Part shown: positions 34,914-44,067 of the stretch, in pieces
How positions within the stretch are numbered: the stretch's first letter is position 1
How the letters are laid out: the number at the start of each line of letters is the position of its first letter
NCBI RefSeq assembly: GCF_004791025.1
Contig: NZ_SRUO01000002.1
Coordinates: 124,001-188,000, forward strand
Source: Mesorhizobium sp. M4B.F.Ca.ET.203.01.1.1
GTDB lineage: Bacteria > Pseudomonadota > Alphaproteobacteria > Rhizobiales > Rhizobiaceae
Length of the DNA stretch: 64,000 nucleotides
Direction: 5' to 3'
Made by a program: the position numbers and the translations under genes
The notes under the pieces: model-generated
What the model saw: only the letters and a program-made list of their open reading frames with translations
Told to the model about the DNA's origin: nothing
The model's database searches: none

Positions 34914-36479
34914 TTACGATGCTTCCTTCAAAGAGACGCTCCGAGAAGAGGAAGAAGCAGATAGCAAGCAATCCAGCAATTCAGCGGTGATGTCGGTGAG
35001 CTTTCGATCGGCCTCGACCCTGCGCCAGGTGGTCTGAGCTTCGCGACGCTGCAATTGCCGGGAGAGTATGTCGACAGTGGCGTCGGAAGGGCCACCCTTG
35101 CGCTCACTCACGCGCTGCCAGAGAACGAGCGCGTCCGCCGCCAACCAAAATCCGGCAAACGCGATGCCCCGCTCACGGGCGACCTTCTCAATCCGGTCAC
35201 GGTCTATCTCTCGGTCGAATACGGCATCAGTGACAACGCAACCGCCTTGGGAAAGGATCAATTCGCTGCGCCATACCATTTGGCGATAGACTCGTTCCGA
35301 CACGCCCGGTCGATAGGCCCTGTCCGGCAACGTCGTTTCGGCGGGCACCCCATGCATGGCTTTACGGATGCGGTCGCTCTCGACAATGCGCGCGCCAGGC
35401 GGCGCGCCGACATAGGGGGCGAGCGCCTCGGCGACGGTCGTCTTGCCGGAGCCGCTCAGGCCGCCGATCGCGATCAGCCGCGGAGGCTCGCTTCTGAGCA
35501 GAGTTCGGGCGAGTTCGAAATACGACCTGGCCTCGGCAACCAGCCTCTCGGAGTCGGAGCTGCCTTCCTCTACCTGCGTTGCAGTGACATGCGCGCGCAC
35601 CGCGGCTCGCACCGCCATGAAAAAAGGCAGCAGGATGAACCCGTCCTCGTCGTCGGCTTCGTCTAGGTAGCGGTTCATCACCAGATTGGCGAATTCCGGA
35701 AAGCCCCGGTGCCAGAGGTCCATCAACAGGAAGGCGAGGTCGTAGAGTACATCGATGCCGGCTATCTTGTCATTGAATTCGATGCAGTCGAAGAGCCGGG
35801 GCCCGCCGTCGAACAGGCAGATATTGCGCAGATGCAGATCGCCGTGGCAGCGGCGGATCTTGCCCGCGGCCTCTCGCCGGTCGAGGAGGGCGGAATGGCG
35901 GGCGAGGGCGATACGAAAGGCCTCGGTGAACTGCTCAATCTCGTCTGTTTGAAAGACATGGCTGGTAGCAAAGCCGGCCGCGTTGATGTCGATCACGTCA
36001 GCGAGGTTCGATGACCCGCTGCCTGTGTGGATCTCCGACGCGCCGCGATGGTATCGCGCAATCATGCCCGCGACCGTCGTCAGCAGCGCGGGCGTCAGTT
36101 GGCCTGCGACCGCCATTCGATCGAGAAGCTTCGACTGGTCGAAGCGCACCATTTCGATTGCGGCATCAACCAGCTCTCCGGCTCCGTCGAACGCGAGCCT
36201 GCCGTCGATCCCTCGCGTGATCCGTCGCACACCCGCATAAAGGCCCGGCGCGGTCTTCGAATTGAGCTCCACTTCCTTCTCGCAGGCGGTGAGGCGGAGG
36301 GCAGGCGTCGAGAAATCGACATAGGGCAGCTTGACCGCTCGCTTGAGCTTGAAGGCGTGTCGGCCGACCAGGAAGATGCGCGAGATATGGGTTTCAACCA
36401 CTTCCACTGGTCCGGTCTCGCCATATGTGGCGGGATCGAGCAGCAGCGCGCCCGCGGCTTCCTGCCTTTCAACGATCAT
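34914..36479 (-). CDS. Bifunctional aminoglycoside phosphotransferase-like / P-loop kinase protein
   Basis: 521-residue two-domain protein. The N-terminal half (about 25-320) is like aminoglycoside phosphotransferases, with catalytic block CHGDLHLRNICLFDGGPRLF (His212, Asp214, Asp231). The C-terminal part begins with a P-loop at 340-348 (GGLSGSGKTTVAEAL) and resembles small-molecule kinases of the AAA_33 type, with RIVESDRIRKAMHG. Substrates are unknown; aminoglycoside resistance should not be assumed, since this fusion is common in environmental bacteria. Its 3' end faces the acyl-CoA ligase gene. Confidence 0.8.
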   Translation of the reverse strand: MIVERQEAAGALLLDPATYGETGPVEVVETHISRIFLVGRHAFKLKRAVKLPYVDFSTPALRLTACEKEVELNSKTAPGLYAGVRRITRGIDGRLAFDGAGELVDAAIEMVRFDQSKLLDRMAVAGQLTPALLTTVAGMIARYHRGASEIHTGSGSSNLADVIDINAAGFATSHVFQTDEIEQFTEAFRIALARHSALLDRREAAGKIRRCHGDLHLRNICLFDGGPRLFDCIEFNDKIAGIDVLYDLAFLLMDLWHRGFPEFANLVMNRYLDEADDEDGFILLPFFMAVRAAVRAHVTATQVEEGSSDSERLVAEARSYFELARTLLRSEPPRLIAIGGLSGSGKTTVAEALAPYVGAPPGARIVESDRIRKAMHGVPAETTLPDRAYRPGVSERVYRQMVWRSELILSQGGCVVTDAVFDREIDRDRIEKVARERGIAFAGFWLAADALVLWQRVSERKGGPSDATVDILSRQLQRREAQTTWRRVEADRKLTDITAELLDCLLSASSSSRSVSLKEAS

Positions 36480-36526
36480 TGCATGGCTCCTCTGCGCGGT
36501 GCCCGCGAGAACGTTCCACCTGGCGT

Positions 36527-36925
36527 CTATCGCTGCAGTGTCTGGACGTAGCCTGCCAGGTTGTGGATCCGTTCCGTGGTGACGATTTCTCCGGCGCTTG
36601 GCCCGTATTTCCTGACGTCATCGGGCAGGAATTGGCGGCCCCAGACCGGCATATCGCGCTCGCCATGTTCGGGCACCATGGTGCGGCCGTCGATCATGGC
36701 AAAGACGCGCCAATACGGAAATTCGCCACCATTGTTTTTCGAGAGACGCGTCAGGTCGGCCGGGCGCTTCATCAGTTCGTCGCCCAAGGGGCCGTCGCCT
36801 TTGCCATCGAGACCATGGCAGACCGCGCAGGAGTTCAGGTATTCCGCCTGGCCGTAGCTCATTTCCTGCGCAGTTGACGCATTGAAGGCCAGGCTTGTGG
36901 AAACTGCAGCGATCAGGAGCTTCAT
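36527..36925 (-). CDS. Periplasmic c-type cytochrome
   Basis: 132-residue protein with a signal peptide (MKLLIAAVSTSLAFNASTAQ) and one haem motif, CAVCH at 33-37, followed by GLDGKGDGPLGDEL. The block DMPVWGRQF probably supplies the axial Met. This is the class I cytochrome c pattern. It lies 47 bp behind the APH/kinase gene on the same strand. The ATG at 36925 was chosen because the signal peptide starts there. A FixK box ends 54 bp upstream. Its redox partners are unknown, but a branch toward a high-affinity oxidase is plausible. Confidence 0.85.
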   Translation of the reverse strand: MKLLIAAVSTSLAFNASTAQEMSYGQAEYLNSCAVCHGLDGKGDGPLGDELMKRPADLTRLSKNNGGEFPYWRVFAMIDGRTMVPEHGERDMPVWGRQFLPDDVRKYGPSAGEIVTTERIHNLAGYVQTLQR

Positions 36926-36979
36926 CTTCGTGTCCACCGATTGATCGGTTGAAGCTTACGCCTTCGGCGCGCGTCGCAG

Positions 36980-36993
36980 TTGATCGGGATCAA
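36980..36993. promoter_or_regulatory. FixK/FNR-type box of the cytochrome c gene
   Basis: TTGATCGGGATCAA with consensus TTGAT and ATCAA arms, 54 bp before the cytochrome start at 36925. Confidence 0.8.
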
Positions 36994-37014
36994 TTGAGGC
37001 GCCGCAGATGATCT

Positions 37015-37028
37015 TTGATTCAGCTCAA
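37015..37028. promoter_or_regulatory. FixK/FNR-type box of the divergent usp gene
   Basis: TTGATTCAGCTCAA, 73 bp before the usp start at 37102 and 35 bp, centre to centre, from the cytochrome box. Confidence 0.75.
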
Positions 37029-37101
37029 TGAACGCCGCGACCCATCTCGTTACGGTTGCAGGTGCAATTGAAGCCAAACTCAGCGGTCAGGAGCAGCTGC
37101 G

Positions 37102-37938
37102 ATGTCATTCAAAACGATACTCACAGTCACGGAGCCGGGCATGAGTGACGTCGATCTGGAACTCGCTGCCGGCCTGTGCGAGCAGGTCAGTGCGCACCTC
37201 GCTGTTCTCGTGGTGACGCTCGCCGCGCCGCCGCCGGTAGGAGAGTTCGCAGTGGTCGTCTCAGAAGACTGGCTGAAGGAGCGCCAGGCAGATGAGAAAC
37301 TCCTGAAGAAGAGAACAGCGGTCGTGGCGGCCTTCCTTGCTGGCCGCGCGCTTTCCGCCGATACCGTCAGCGCATATCCGGAAGCCGGCTGGGCCGACGA
37401 GACCATCGGTCGTCGCGCCCGGTATGCCGATATCACCATTGTGGGACCGGAAGTGCTTGCCGGCGAGACGCTGAAAAGCAAAGTGGTCGAGGGCGCGCTA
37501 TTTTCTTCCGGAAAGCCTTTGCTGCTCATCCCCAAGGGTTCTAGGCCGACGCTGAAGCCGAAATGCGTAATGGTTGCGTGGGATACCCGCCTGGAGTCAT
37601 CGCGCGCCGTTCGCGAGTCGCTCGACATGCTGATCGGCGCCGACGAGGTGCATCTCGCCCTGGTCGATCCTGTCGAGGGCGAAACCCATCACGGGGCGGA
37701 ACCTGGTGCCGATGCCGCAGCCTATCTTGCCCGGCACGGCGTCAAAGTCACGGTCGACCGTCTGCCGAGTGCGAACCACTCTGTCGCTGACGTTCTTCGC
37801 CAGCACGCAGTCGATTGTCGCGCCGAGCTGTTGGTGATGGGCGCATACGGTCATTCGCGGTTGCGTGAACGGATTTTCGGCGGCGTCACCAAATCGATGC
37901 TCGAAGGCCCGTCCCTGCCAACCCTTCTGGCGCGCTGA
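37102..37938 (+). CDS. Universal stress protein, two Usp domains
   Basis: 278-residue tandem Usp. MSFKTILTVTEPGMSDVDLE starts domain one, CVMVAWDTRLESSRAVRESL starts domain two, and GAYGHSRLRERIFGGVTKSM is the ATP-binding loop. It has a FixK box 73 bp upstream and diverges from a cytochrome c gene. AGGAGCAGC before the ATG at 37102 serves as ribosome binding site. It is moderately diverged from the 48151/61053 pair. Confidence 0.9.
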   Translation: MSFKTILTVTEPGMSDVDLELAAGLCEQVSAHLAVLVVTLAAPPPVGEFAVVVSEDWLKERQADEKLLKKRTAVVAAFLAGRALSADTVSAYPEAGWADETIGRRARYADITIVGPEVLAGETLKSKVVEGALFSSGKPLLLIPKGSRPTLKPKCVMVAWDTRLESSRAVRESLDMLIGADEVHLALVDPVEGETHHGAEPGADAAAYLARHGVKVTVDRLPSANHSVADVLRQHAVDCRAELLVMGAYGHSRLRERIFGGVTKSMLEGPSLPTLLAR

Positions 37939-37983
37939 TCAACGAAAACACTTGGACCGGCCCGTTTCTGCGGTCGGCCAGGG

Positions 37984-39180
37984 CTATTGACGCCTCTCCA
38001 CCGGGCCACCATCGCCAAGGGTGTCGGACGGGTGGACGACAACGGCAGCGCCGGGCTTCAGACCCGTCAGCACCTCGGCGACATCGTCATTCATGTGCCC
38101 GACCTGCACTTCCACTTGCCTAGCGCGACCACCGTCAGCGACAAAGACGTTCCACCGGTCGCCGTTTCTGAACAGCGCGCCGATCGGCACCTGCAGGCAT
38201 TGGGCGCACGCCCAGACTGTCATTTCGACAAAGACCCGATATCCGTGGCCGAGCCGGACGTCGGTGTCTTCCAGATCCAGAACGACCGTAACCCTCTGCT
38301 CCTCGATGCCAAGCGCGGAAACCTTGGTGAATGCCGCTGGATCGACGCGTCTCACCGTCGCACGCAACCCATGATCGCCGCCCCAATCGCTGATCTTAGC
38401 CCCTGTCCAAGGGGCAATGCGAACGGCATCACTTGAAAGGAGGTCGACAGCGATTTCCAGATCGTGGACGTTGCCGATCTCGGCGATCTTGGCGCCAGCC
38501 GCTACCGCTTGTTCGCTCCTTGCCATGACGGCAAGAACCGTTCCGTCGATGGGTGCGAGAAGGTTGACGCAGCAGCTGTCACCGGTCGGGTCCGACGGAT
38601 CGGGCTGCAGCAGGCGAGCCTCTGCGTTGGCAAGTTCGGCGTTTCTGAGCCGAATGACTGCTTTCGCCGCATCCACCGCGGCTTTCCGCACGTCGACTTC
38701 GTTGGTGAGCTTCTGCAAAGCGCTCTCCGAGACAAAGCCGGATCCGAACAGTTTGAGCGCGCGGACCAATTCGTCCTCGGCAAGCTTCAAAGCCGATTGC
38801 GCGCGCTGCAATTCGACCTCTGCAACACCGACACCAGCGCGCGCTGCATCGCGGCTGGCGAGCAATTCGGCTTCCGCCCGCCGGTCGATCAGTGGTGGGT
38901 CGAGCGGATGGATGGCAGCGACAACAGTATTGTTCGCCTTCACCACATCACCCTCGTTGACCACCGTGCGCGTCAGATGGCCCGCAATCGGCGCCGATAC
39001 TGTGTAGACGTTGCGCACCCGCGTCATTCCTTCCTCTCGGACCGTGACTCGCATCGGCGCTGCGGCAACTTCAGCCAAATCCACCAGCGTTGGCTGCTCG
39101 CGCAAAGCCCAGCCGAAACCTGCAATCAACACAAGCGCGACAAGCGCGAGTCCGAGGCGTTTCATCCAGATCGACTTCAT
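37984..39180 (-). CDS. HlyD/RND-type periplasmic adaptor
   Basis: 398-residue membrane fusion protein with one N-terminal helix (LGLALVALVLIAGFGWAL). It has a biotinyl-lipoyl-like hairpin (VSAPIAGHLTRTVVNEGDVV), a coiled-coil region (about 100-190) with heptad-like Ala/Leu/Glu repeats, and a beta-barrel C terminus. It should bridge the ABC-FtsX transporter at 39185-42260 to the outer membrane. It starts 4 bp after the FtsX gene, and the order ABC, FtsX, HlyD is that of a MacAB/DevBCA-like exporter. The exported substrate is unknown. Confidence 0.88.
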   Translation of the reverse strand: MKSIWMKRLGLALVALVLIAGFGWALREQPTLVDLAEVAAAPMRVTVREEGMTRVRNVYTVSAPIAGHLTRTVVNEGDVVKANNTVVAAIHPLDPPLIDRRAEAELLASRDAARAGVGVAEVELQRAQSALKLAEDELVRALKLFGSGFVSESALQKLTNEVDVRKAAVDAAKAVIRLRNAELANAEARLLQPDPSDPTGDSCCVNLLAPIDGTVLAVMARSEQAVAAGAKIAEIGNVHDLEIAVDLLSSDAVRIAPWTGAKISDWGGDHGLRATVRRVDPAAFTKVSALGIEEQRVTVVLDLEDTDVRLGHGYRVFVEMTVWACAQCLQVPIGALFRNGDRWNVFVADGGRARQVEVQVGHMNDDVAEVLTGLKPGAAVVVHPSDTLGDGGPVERRQ

Positions 39181-39184
39181 CGGA

Positions 39185-41548
39185 CTAATCCCTTGTCTTG
39201 AGGACACGCACGAGATCCAGTCGGTCGATGCGACGCCGCACAATCAGTGCCGACAGCGTGGCCACTGCGAGCACGACCAGGCTGGCAAGCGCGAAAGTCG
39301 AACGGTTGACCACGAACGGTATGCGGAAGAGATCGCTTTCGAAGCCCCTGACCACCGACCACGAGAAGAGATAGCCGAGCATCCAGCCAAGAGGCTGCGC
39401 CAGAGCCACGATGGCTGCCAGTTCTATGAGCAGGACGCTCGAAACCTCGCTTCTGGTGAAGCCGAGCACGCGCAAGCCGGCGAGTTCTCGGGCGCGCTCG
39501 GAAAGCTGAATGCGGGCCGAGTTGTAGACAACGCCGAAGGCAATGATGACGGCAAGCGCCGTGTAGACGGTGGTCATGATTGTGATGTTCTCTCCAATCG
39601 TCTCACGGAAGCGCTGACGCGATATGCCCTGCAGCGCGATCGAGGCGATAGCCGGCGTTTGTTTGACGGCGCTGTAGAGGTCGCCGAGGCGTGCCGGATC
39701 GATAGCTACCCTGACCCCGGAAATGCGTGGTCCGCCGCCAACCAGCCGGTCGAGTGCCTCGGTCCGCATGTAGACGGCGAGCCCGACATAGCTCTGGACA
39801 ATGCTGGTCACGGGAACGCGGACCATTTGATGCGCCCGTTCGAGCAGTTCGACCTCCGCCAAATCTCCAATTCGCAGGTCGAGTAGCGATGCGACCCTTT
39901 CGGATAGCGTGAGGCCGGCCGGTGGCGGATCGATCGGAGCGAGATCGAGATCGAGAACCCTGGCGAGATCGGCCTTTGGCGGAACACTGGAGATCACCAG
40001 CCGGCGCTCGCGATGGCCGTGGCGCAGGATCACAGCCGTTGCCCGGAACGGTTCGGCGCGCAGCACGCCAGGCATGGCGGCGACCGACTGCAGGGCGCGT
40101 GTTGATTGCTCCACACCGAATGACAAGGTCGCGTCCTGCCGCTCGGCACGGAAGAAAACCGTGTCGACCATGAACGCTATGGAATCGAAAGAGAACAGCG
40201 CAGTGACCAGCAGAGCGACGGCGAGTGAGGTCCCCAACGCCGTCAGCAAGGAGCGCAAAGGCCAGCGCAGCAGATGTCTGAACGCCATGATGGTCAATTG
40301 CGAAAACGCTGAAAGGAGACGGCCCTCGCCCGTGAGGAAGCTCTGGTATAGGGCCGGTGCAGGTGGTTGCATGGCGACCGCCGGCGGAAGCGTGATGACG
40401 CTCCAGATCGCCCGTGCCGCGCCTAACAGGGCCGCCAGTGCGCTTGTGGTGGCGGCGACGGCATAGAGGTCGAGACTCTGCTGGAAGATGAGGAAGGGAA
40501 AGGAGAAGAACCGCGCATAAAGCGTGGTGAGGCCGTGGCCTAGCCAATTGCCGGCACCCGCGCCAATAGCGATGCCGATCGATGCGATCACCAGCGTCAG
40601 CTTTCCATAGTGCCAGCCGATTGCCCCCGATCCGTATCCAACGGCCTTCATCAACCCGATCTGTTCGCGCTCGAGCACGATCAACCGTGACAGGATCATG
40701 TTGACCAGGAAGGCGGACACAAAGAGGAACACCGGGGGGATGACGGTGGCCATTGCACGGAGCTGGATCAGCTCATTGTCGAGAAATGCATGCGATATCT
40801 GGTCGGTGCGCCCATGCGTCCCGATTCCTCCATATGGCTTCAGGATACGATCGACTGCGTCCTCGACCGCCTGGATGCCGGCACTGCGCTGGGTGCGCAC
40901 GGCGACATCGTTGAATGCGCCATCCATGTCAAAGATGCCGGCAAGTACGGTTCGGGGCATGAAGAAGACGCCGAAGCGCCGCGGGTCTGGCACCATGTCG
41001 CCAGGGCCGAGCGCGTAGATGTATTCGGGTGTAAGTACAATGCCCGTGACGGAAAGCGTCCGCTTGCGGCCGTTCAGGATGGCATCGAACGTGCTTCCGG
41101 GCGCCATGCGGCGCGCGGTCGCGAAACGCTCGGTCACCGCTACCTCGCCGGGCCGTCCGGATTCGGGCAGCCGGCCGTTGCGCAGGTAAAGTCTGTTGAC
41201 AGCAGGCTCGCCGCGATCGGGGATGGAGACGGCAATGGCGGTTGCCGGCTCCGCCATGCCAGGCATGTCCAGCAAAACCGGCTTGACGATACGCAATTCG
41301 ATGCCGCTTATCCCCGCGATCGATGCGATGCGCTCGCGAAGATGCAGCGGCGCGCGCGTCAGCCCGGAAAAGACGGTGGCAAACCTGTAGCGGTTGTAGA
41401 ATGCGTTGCGGGTTTGCTCCAGCGAGCGATAGCCGCCGACGGCGATGACGATCGTCGCGACGCCGCATGCCATGACAAGCGCAATGGCGAGGACTTGCGC
41501 CCACATTCGCAGCAGATCGCGCAGAAGTTTGCGATCGAGAACCGACAC
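39185..41548 (-). CDS. FtsX-family ABC transporter permease
   Basis: 787-residue permease with two FtsX domains. An N-terminal helix (LAIALVMACGVATIVIAVGG) is followed by a large periplasmic region (about 40-260), then a first three-helix core (about 265-385), another periplasmic region and a second core at the C terminus (FGVVYNSARIQLSERARELA, VLGFTRSEVSSVLLIEL). It pairs with the ATPase encoded just upstream and the adaptor just downstream. FtsX-type exporters act by mechanotransmission on lipids, peptides or siderophores. Confidence 0.88.
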   Translation of the reverse strand: MSVLDRKLLRDLLRMWAQVLAIALVMACGVATIVIAVGGYRSLEQTRNAFYNRYRFATVFSGLTRAPLHLRERIASIAGISGIELRIVKPVLLDMPGMAEPATAIAVSIPDRGEPAVNRLYLRNGRLPESGRPGEVAVTERFATARRMAPGSTFDAILNGRKRTLSVTGIVLTPEYIYALGPGDMVPDPRRFGVFFMPRTVLAGIFDMDGAFNDVAVRTQRSAGIQAVEDAVDRILKPYGGIGTHGRTDQISHAFLDNELIQLRAMATVIPPVFLFVSAFLVNMILSRLIVLEREQIGLMKAVGYGSGAIGWHYGKLTLVIASIGIAIGAGAGNWLGHGLTTLYARFFSFPFLIFQQSLDLYAVAATTSALAALLGAARAIWSVITLPPAVAMQPPAPALYQSFLTGEGRLLSAFSQLTIMAFRHLLRWPLRSLLTALGTSLAVALLVTALFSFDSIAFMVDTVFFRAERQDATLSFGVEQSTRALQSVAAMPGVLRAEPFRATAVILRHGHRERRLVISSVPPKADLARVLDLDLAPIDPPPAGLTLSERVASLLDLRIGDLAEVELLERAHQMVRVPVTSIVQSYVGLAVYMRTEALDRLVGGGPRISGVRVAIDPARLGDLYSAVKQTPAIASIALQGISRQRFRETIGENITIMTTVYTALAVIIAFGVVYNSARIQLSERARELAGLRVLGFTRSEVSSVLLIELAAIVALAQPLGWMLGYLFSWSVVRGFESDLFRIPFVVNRSTFALASLVVLAVATLSALIVRRRIDRLDLVRVLKTRD

Positions 41549-41552
41549 GACG

Positions 41553-42260
41553 CTACCAACTCACGTCGGCGGGCCGTGCCCGCTGGTCGTTGATGGCGAC
41601 ATCGGCAATGCGACCGTCCCTGAAAGTGAAGACGCGATGCGCGATCTGCCGGATACCGGCATTGTGGGTGATGATGGCCATCGTCGTCTTCATCTCCTCG
41701 TTGATCCGCGACAGCGCCTCCAGGACCAGAACGCCCGTCTTCGAATCCAGGGCGCCGGTGGGCTCGTCGCACAGCATCACTTCCGGCCGCTTGGCGATTG
41801 CCCGGGCAATCGCCACCCTTTGCTGCTCGCCGCCGGAGAGCTGGGCGGGGAAATGCGTCAGGCGGTCCTTGAGCCCGACCATCTCCAGCGCCTCCTCGGG
41901 TTTCATCGGGTTGGACGAAATCTCTGTGACCAGCGCGACGTTTTCCCAAGCGGTCAGGCTCGGGATCAGATTGTAGAACTGGAACACGAAGCCGACGTGA
42001 GCGCGCCGGAAGCGGGTGAACTGCCTCTCTGAGAAGGTGGTCAGATCCTGGTCGCGAAAGTGCACCTCGCCTGCGGTCGCGCGATCAAGCCCGCCCATAA
42101 TGTTGAGCAGAGTCGACTTTCCGCTGCCCGATGGCCCAAGCAGGACGGCGATCTCTCCCTCGTACAGATCCAGATCGACGCCACGCAGGGCGAACACCTC
42201 GATCTCGCCGGCGTGGTAAACCTTGGTCACCCCATGGGCAGAAAAAATCGGAGTTTGCAT
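41553..42260 (-). CDS. ABC transporter ATPase (LolD/MacB-like)
   Basis: 235-residue ATPase. [12 protein letters not shown] is the Walker A motif, [16 protein letters not shown] the signature, and [16 protein letters not shown] the Walker B. The start is ATG 42260 ([11 protein letters not shown]) with AGGA upstream; ATG 42284 and 42299 are in-frame alternatives, but the longest frame would run across the FixK box that ends 54 bp upstream of 42260. It powers the FtsX permease and heads the three-gene exporter operon. Confidence 0.9.
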   Translation of the reverse strand: MQTPIFSAHGVTKVYHAGEIEVFALRGVDLDLYEGEIAVLLGPSGSGKSTLLNIMGGLDRATAGEVHFRDQDLTTFSERQFTRFRRAHVGFVFQFYNLIPSLTAWENVALVTEISSNPMKPEEALEMVGLKDRLTHFPAQLSGGEQQRVAIARAIAKRPEVMLCDEPTGALDSKTGVLVLEALSRINEEMKTTMAIITHNAGIRQIAHRVFTFRDGRIADVAINDQRARPADVSW

Positions 42261-42314
42261 GCCTTGCGGTCCTGTGGAACGCATCGACTGTTGTGGCATT
42301 CGCGGCCGGGCACC

Positions 42315-42328
42315 TTGACGCTCATCAA
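42315..42328. promoter_or_regulatory. FixK/FNR-type box of the exporter operon
   Basis: TTGACGCTCATCAA, 54 bp before the chosen ABC ATPase start. Confidence 0.7.
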
Positions 42329-42349
42329 ACAGTGCCTTCTCGGGGCGGC

Positions 42350-42784
42350 TTACTCGCTCGCCGCCCGGCCTGACACCTGCTCGATGAGGATCCGGAAGAA
42401 AACGTGCGGCGCACTGTCGGAGGCGGGAGGAATGACCGGTTTGAGCGCACCCGGTTCCCACCAATCGGGGTGCTTGCTCAACACCGACCATGCATGATCG
42501 CGCGGGAGCTGATCACGTAGTTCTTCATAACGGCCGTCGACAATTACGCTTCTCCATCCTCGCCCTTGGCCGTGTTCGTCCACCTGGACCGACACAAGCG
42601 GGTTGGTTCGCATCCAGTCAATCTTCTTGCCGGGCATGGAAAATGCATAGAGATGATTGTCCGCATGGGCGTAGTAGAACGGTACGACGTAGGGCTGTCC
42701 GTCTTTTGCGCAAGCCAGATGGCCGACACGATTGGCCGTGAGCAATTTCGTGCATTCCAAGGTAGAGAGTGTGCGGACCAGCAT
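42350..42784 (-). CDS. Pyridoxamine 5'-phosphate oxidase-like flavin-binding protein
   Basis: 144-residue split-barrel protein. [20 protein letters not shown] (about 19-38) and [20 protein letters not shown] are the flavin-binding core, and [14 protein letters not shown] ends it. It is related to the protein at 2946-3428. GGAGG precedes the ATG at 42784, which decides the start. It lies 11 bp after a phosphoribosyltransferase gene and is the last member of a DUF2267, phosphoribosyltransferase, flavin-protein operon. Substrate unknown. Confidence 0.8.
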   Translation of the reverse strand: MLVRTLSTLECTKLLTANRVGHLACAKDGQPYVVPFYYAHADNHLYAFSMPGKKIDWMRTNPLVSVQVDEHGQGRGWRSVIVDGRYEELRDQLPRDHAWSVLSKHPDWWEPGALKPVIPPASDSAPHVFFRILIEQVSGRAASE

Positions 42785-42795
42785 GGACCGACCTC

Positions 42796-43515
42796 CTACT
42801 TTTCTGCGACTGTTTCGCGCCGCTGTTTCTTTGTCGCGATGATCTGTTTTTGCTTCCCGCGCTGCCTGGCACTTTGCGACCGGGCCGCTTTGTCCATCGC
42901 GGAGACGACGTCTCCGTCGGACAGCTGCCGGAAGCCGAGATAGTGTTGACTGAGAGCATGAAAATGCGCCGGTTGACTGAGGCAAACAATCCAATCCGCT
43001 TCGCAGGCAAGCTCAGCCAAGGTGTCCGGGGGCGCCACGGGAACGGCCACGACGACCTCTCGAGGCGAGCGTCTTTTGAGGGCACGGATCGCGACCTTCA
43101 TCGTCGTGCCGGTCGCGACGCCGTCGTCGACGATGATTGCGGTCTTTCCAGCGATCGACAACGGCGGATGTTTTCCGCGATAGGCAAGCCGCCGGCGCTC
43201 CATCTCGGGCCGCTCTCTGGCGATCAAAGTGCGAAGTTGGTCATCGTCTAGCGAGTAGGCTTCGACGATGTCTCGATTGAGCACGACATCCGGAGGATTG
43301 CCATCGACGATCGCCGCAACAGCCAGTTCGGGGTTCCCCGGCGCTCCCACCTTGCGCACGATAATCAGGTCAAGTGGGGCCCTGAGGGCCTTGGCCACTT
43401 CTGCGGCGACAGGAACGCCGCCCCGCGGCAATGCCAGCACGACAGGCTGATGCAGCCGGAGCTTCTCCAGTTCGATGCCGAGCTTTTGTCCGGCTTCCTG
43501 ACGGTCGCGAAACAT
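42796..43515 (-). CDS. Phosphoribosyltransferase-domain protein
   Basis: 239-residue protein with a type I phosphoribosyltransferase fold. The PRPP loop is AIIVDDGVATGTTMKVAIRA, and VLALPRGGVPVAAEVAKALR and DLIIVRKVGAPGNPELAVAA are the other family blocks. The C-terminal 35 residues are rich in Lys, Arg and Gln. The base or other acceptor is unknown; such proteins are often encoded near stress genes. It starts 3 bp after the DUF2267 stop and shares that gene's FixK box. Confidence 0.85.
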   Translation of the reverse strand: MFRDRQEAGQKLGIELEKLRLHQPVVLALPRGGVPVAAEVAKALRAPLDLIIVRKVGAPGNPELAVAAIVDGNPPDVVLNRDIVEAYSLDDDQLRTLIARERPEMERRRLAYRGKHPPLSIAGKTAIIVDDGVATGTTMKVAIRALKRRSPREVVVAVPVAPPDTLAELACEADWIVCLSQPAHFHALSQHYLGFRQLSDGDVVSAMDKAARSQSARQRGKQKQIIATKKQRRETVAEK

Positions 43516-43518
43516 CGG

Positions 43519-43947
43519 TCAACCTTCCGGCCACAGATGACGGAGCGACGTCTTCATCGAATTGCGAACCTGCACGATCTCGCCATGCGAAATGTGACGG
43601 TCGAGGAGCTTGAAGACCGCTTTGATCGCCGTATCGATATCGACGCCCGGTTCGTAGCCAAAGCTGTCCCTGACGCTGATGACGAAGTCGCGCTTCTTTC
43701 GTTCCGACACGGGTGCGTCCGACGGCTTCCAGCCTTCGAAATAGACACCCCTGATAAGCGTTGGCAGCTGAGCGGAAAGGTCGGCCATTTCCTCCGGCGA
43801 CAGCCAGTTCCGCAACGTGTGAAGGACGGATTTCAGAAACCGGTATGCGTTCCGTTCATTCCAGCCCAAGTCCCGGGCGAGCTCGCTCACCCATTGCTGC
43901 GCCTGCTCGGCCGAGTGGGTAAGACTTGCAGTCGAAGTGTGGATCAT
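43519..43947 (-). CDS. DUF2267 protein
   Basis: 142-residue helical protein of the DUF2267 family: QWVSELARDLGWNERNAYRF, LHTLRNWLSPEEMADLSAQL and PTLIRGVYFEGWKP match its conserved helices. Function unknown. It is the first gene of the unit with the phosphoribosyltransferase and flavin-binding protein. AAGGAG precedes the ATG and a FixK box ends 55 bp upstream. Confidence 0.85.
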   Translation of the reverse strand: MIHTSTASLTHSAEQAQQWVSELARDLGWNERNAYRFLKSVLHTLRNWLSPEEMADLSAQLPTLIRGVYFEGWKPSDAPVSERKKRDFVISVRDSFGYEPGVDIDTAIKAVFKLLDRHISHGEIVQVRNSMKTSLRHLWPEG

Positions 43948-44002
43948 CAGGGAACTCCTTCATCTCCATACGGGCATGTTAATGCATAAGAAGACTCTCG
44001 CA

Positions 44003-44016
44003 TTGAGCCGCATCAA
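44003..44016. promoter_or_regulatory. FixK/FNR-type box
   Basis: TTGAGCCGCATCAA, 55 bp before the DUF2267 start. The base after TTGA is G rather than T or C, so affinity may be lower. Confidence 0.65.
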
Positions 44017-44067
44017 GTTGCCGGCGAAAAGCTGAGTATGTTCCCCTTTTATAATGGGATGATCTTC

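Noticed and set aside
34914..36479. Aminoglycoside resistance gene
   Set aside because: The APH-like domain is fused to a P-loop kinase domain in an environmental-type protein; the catalytic block alone does not indicate drug resistance.
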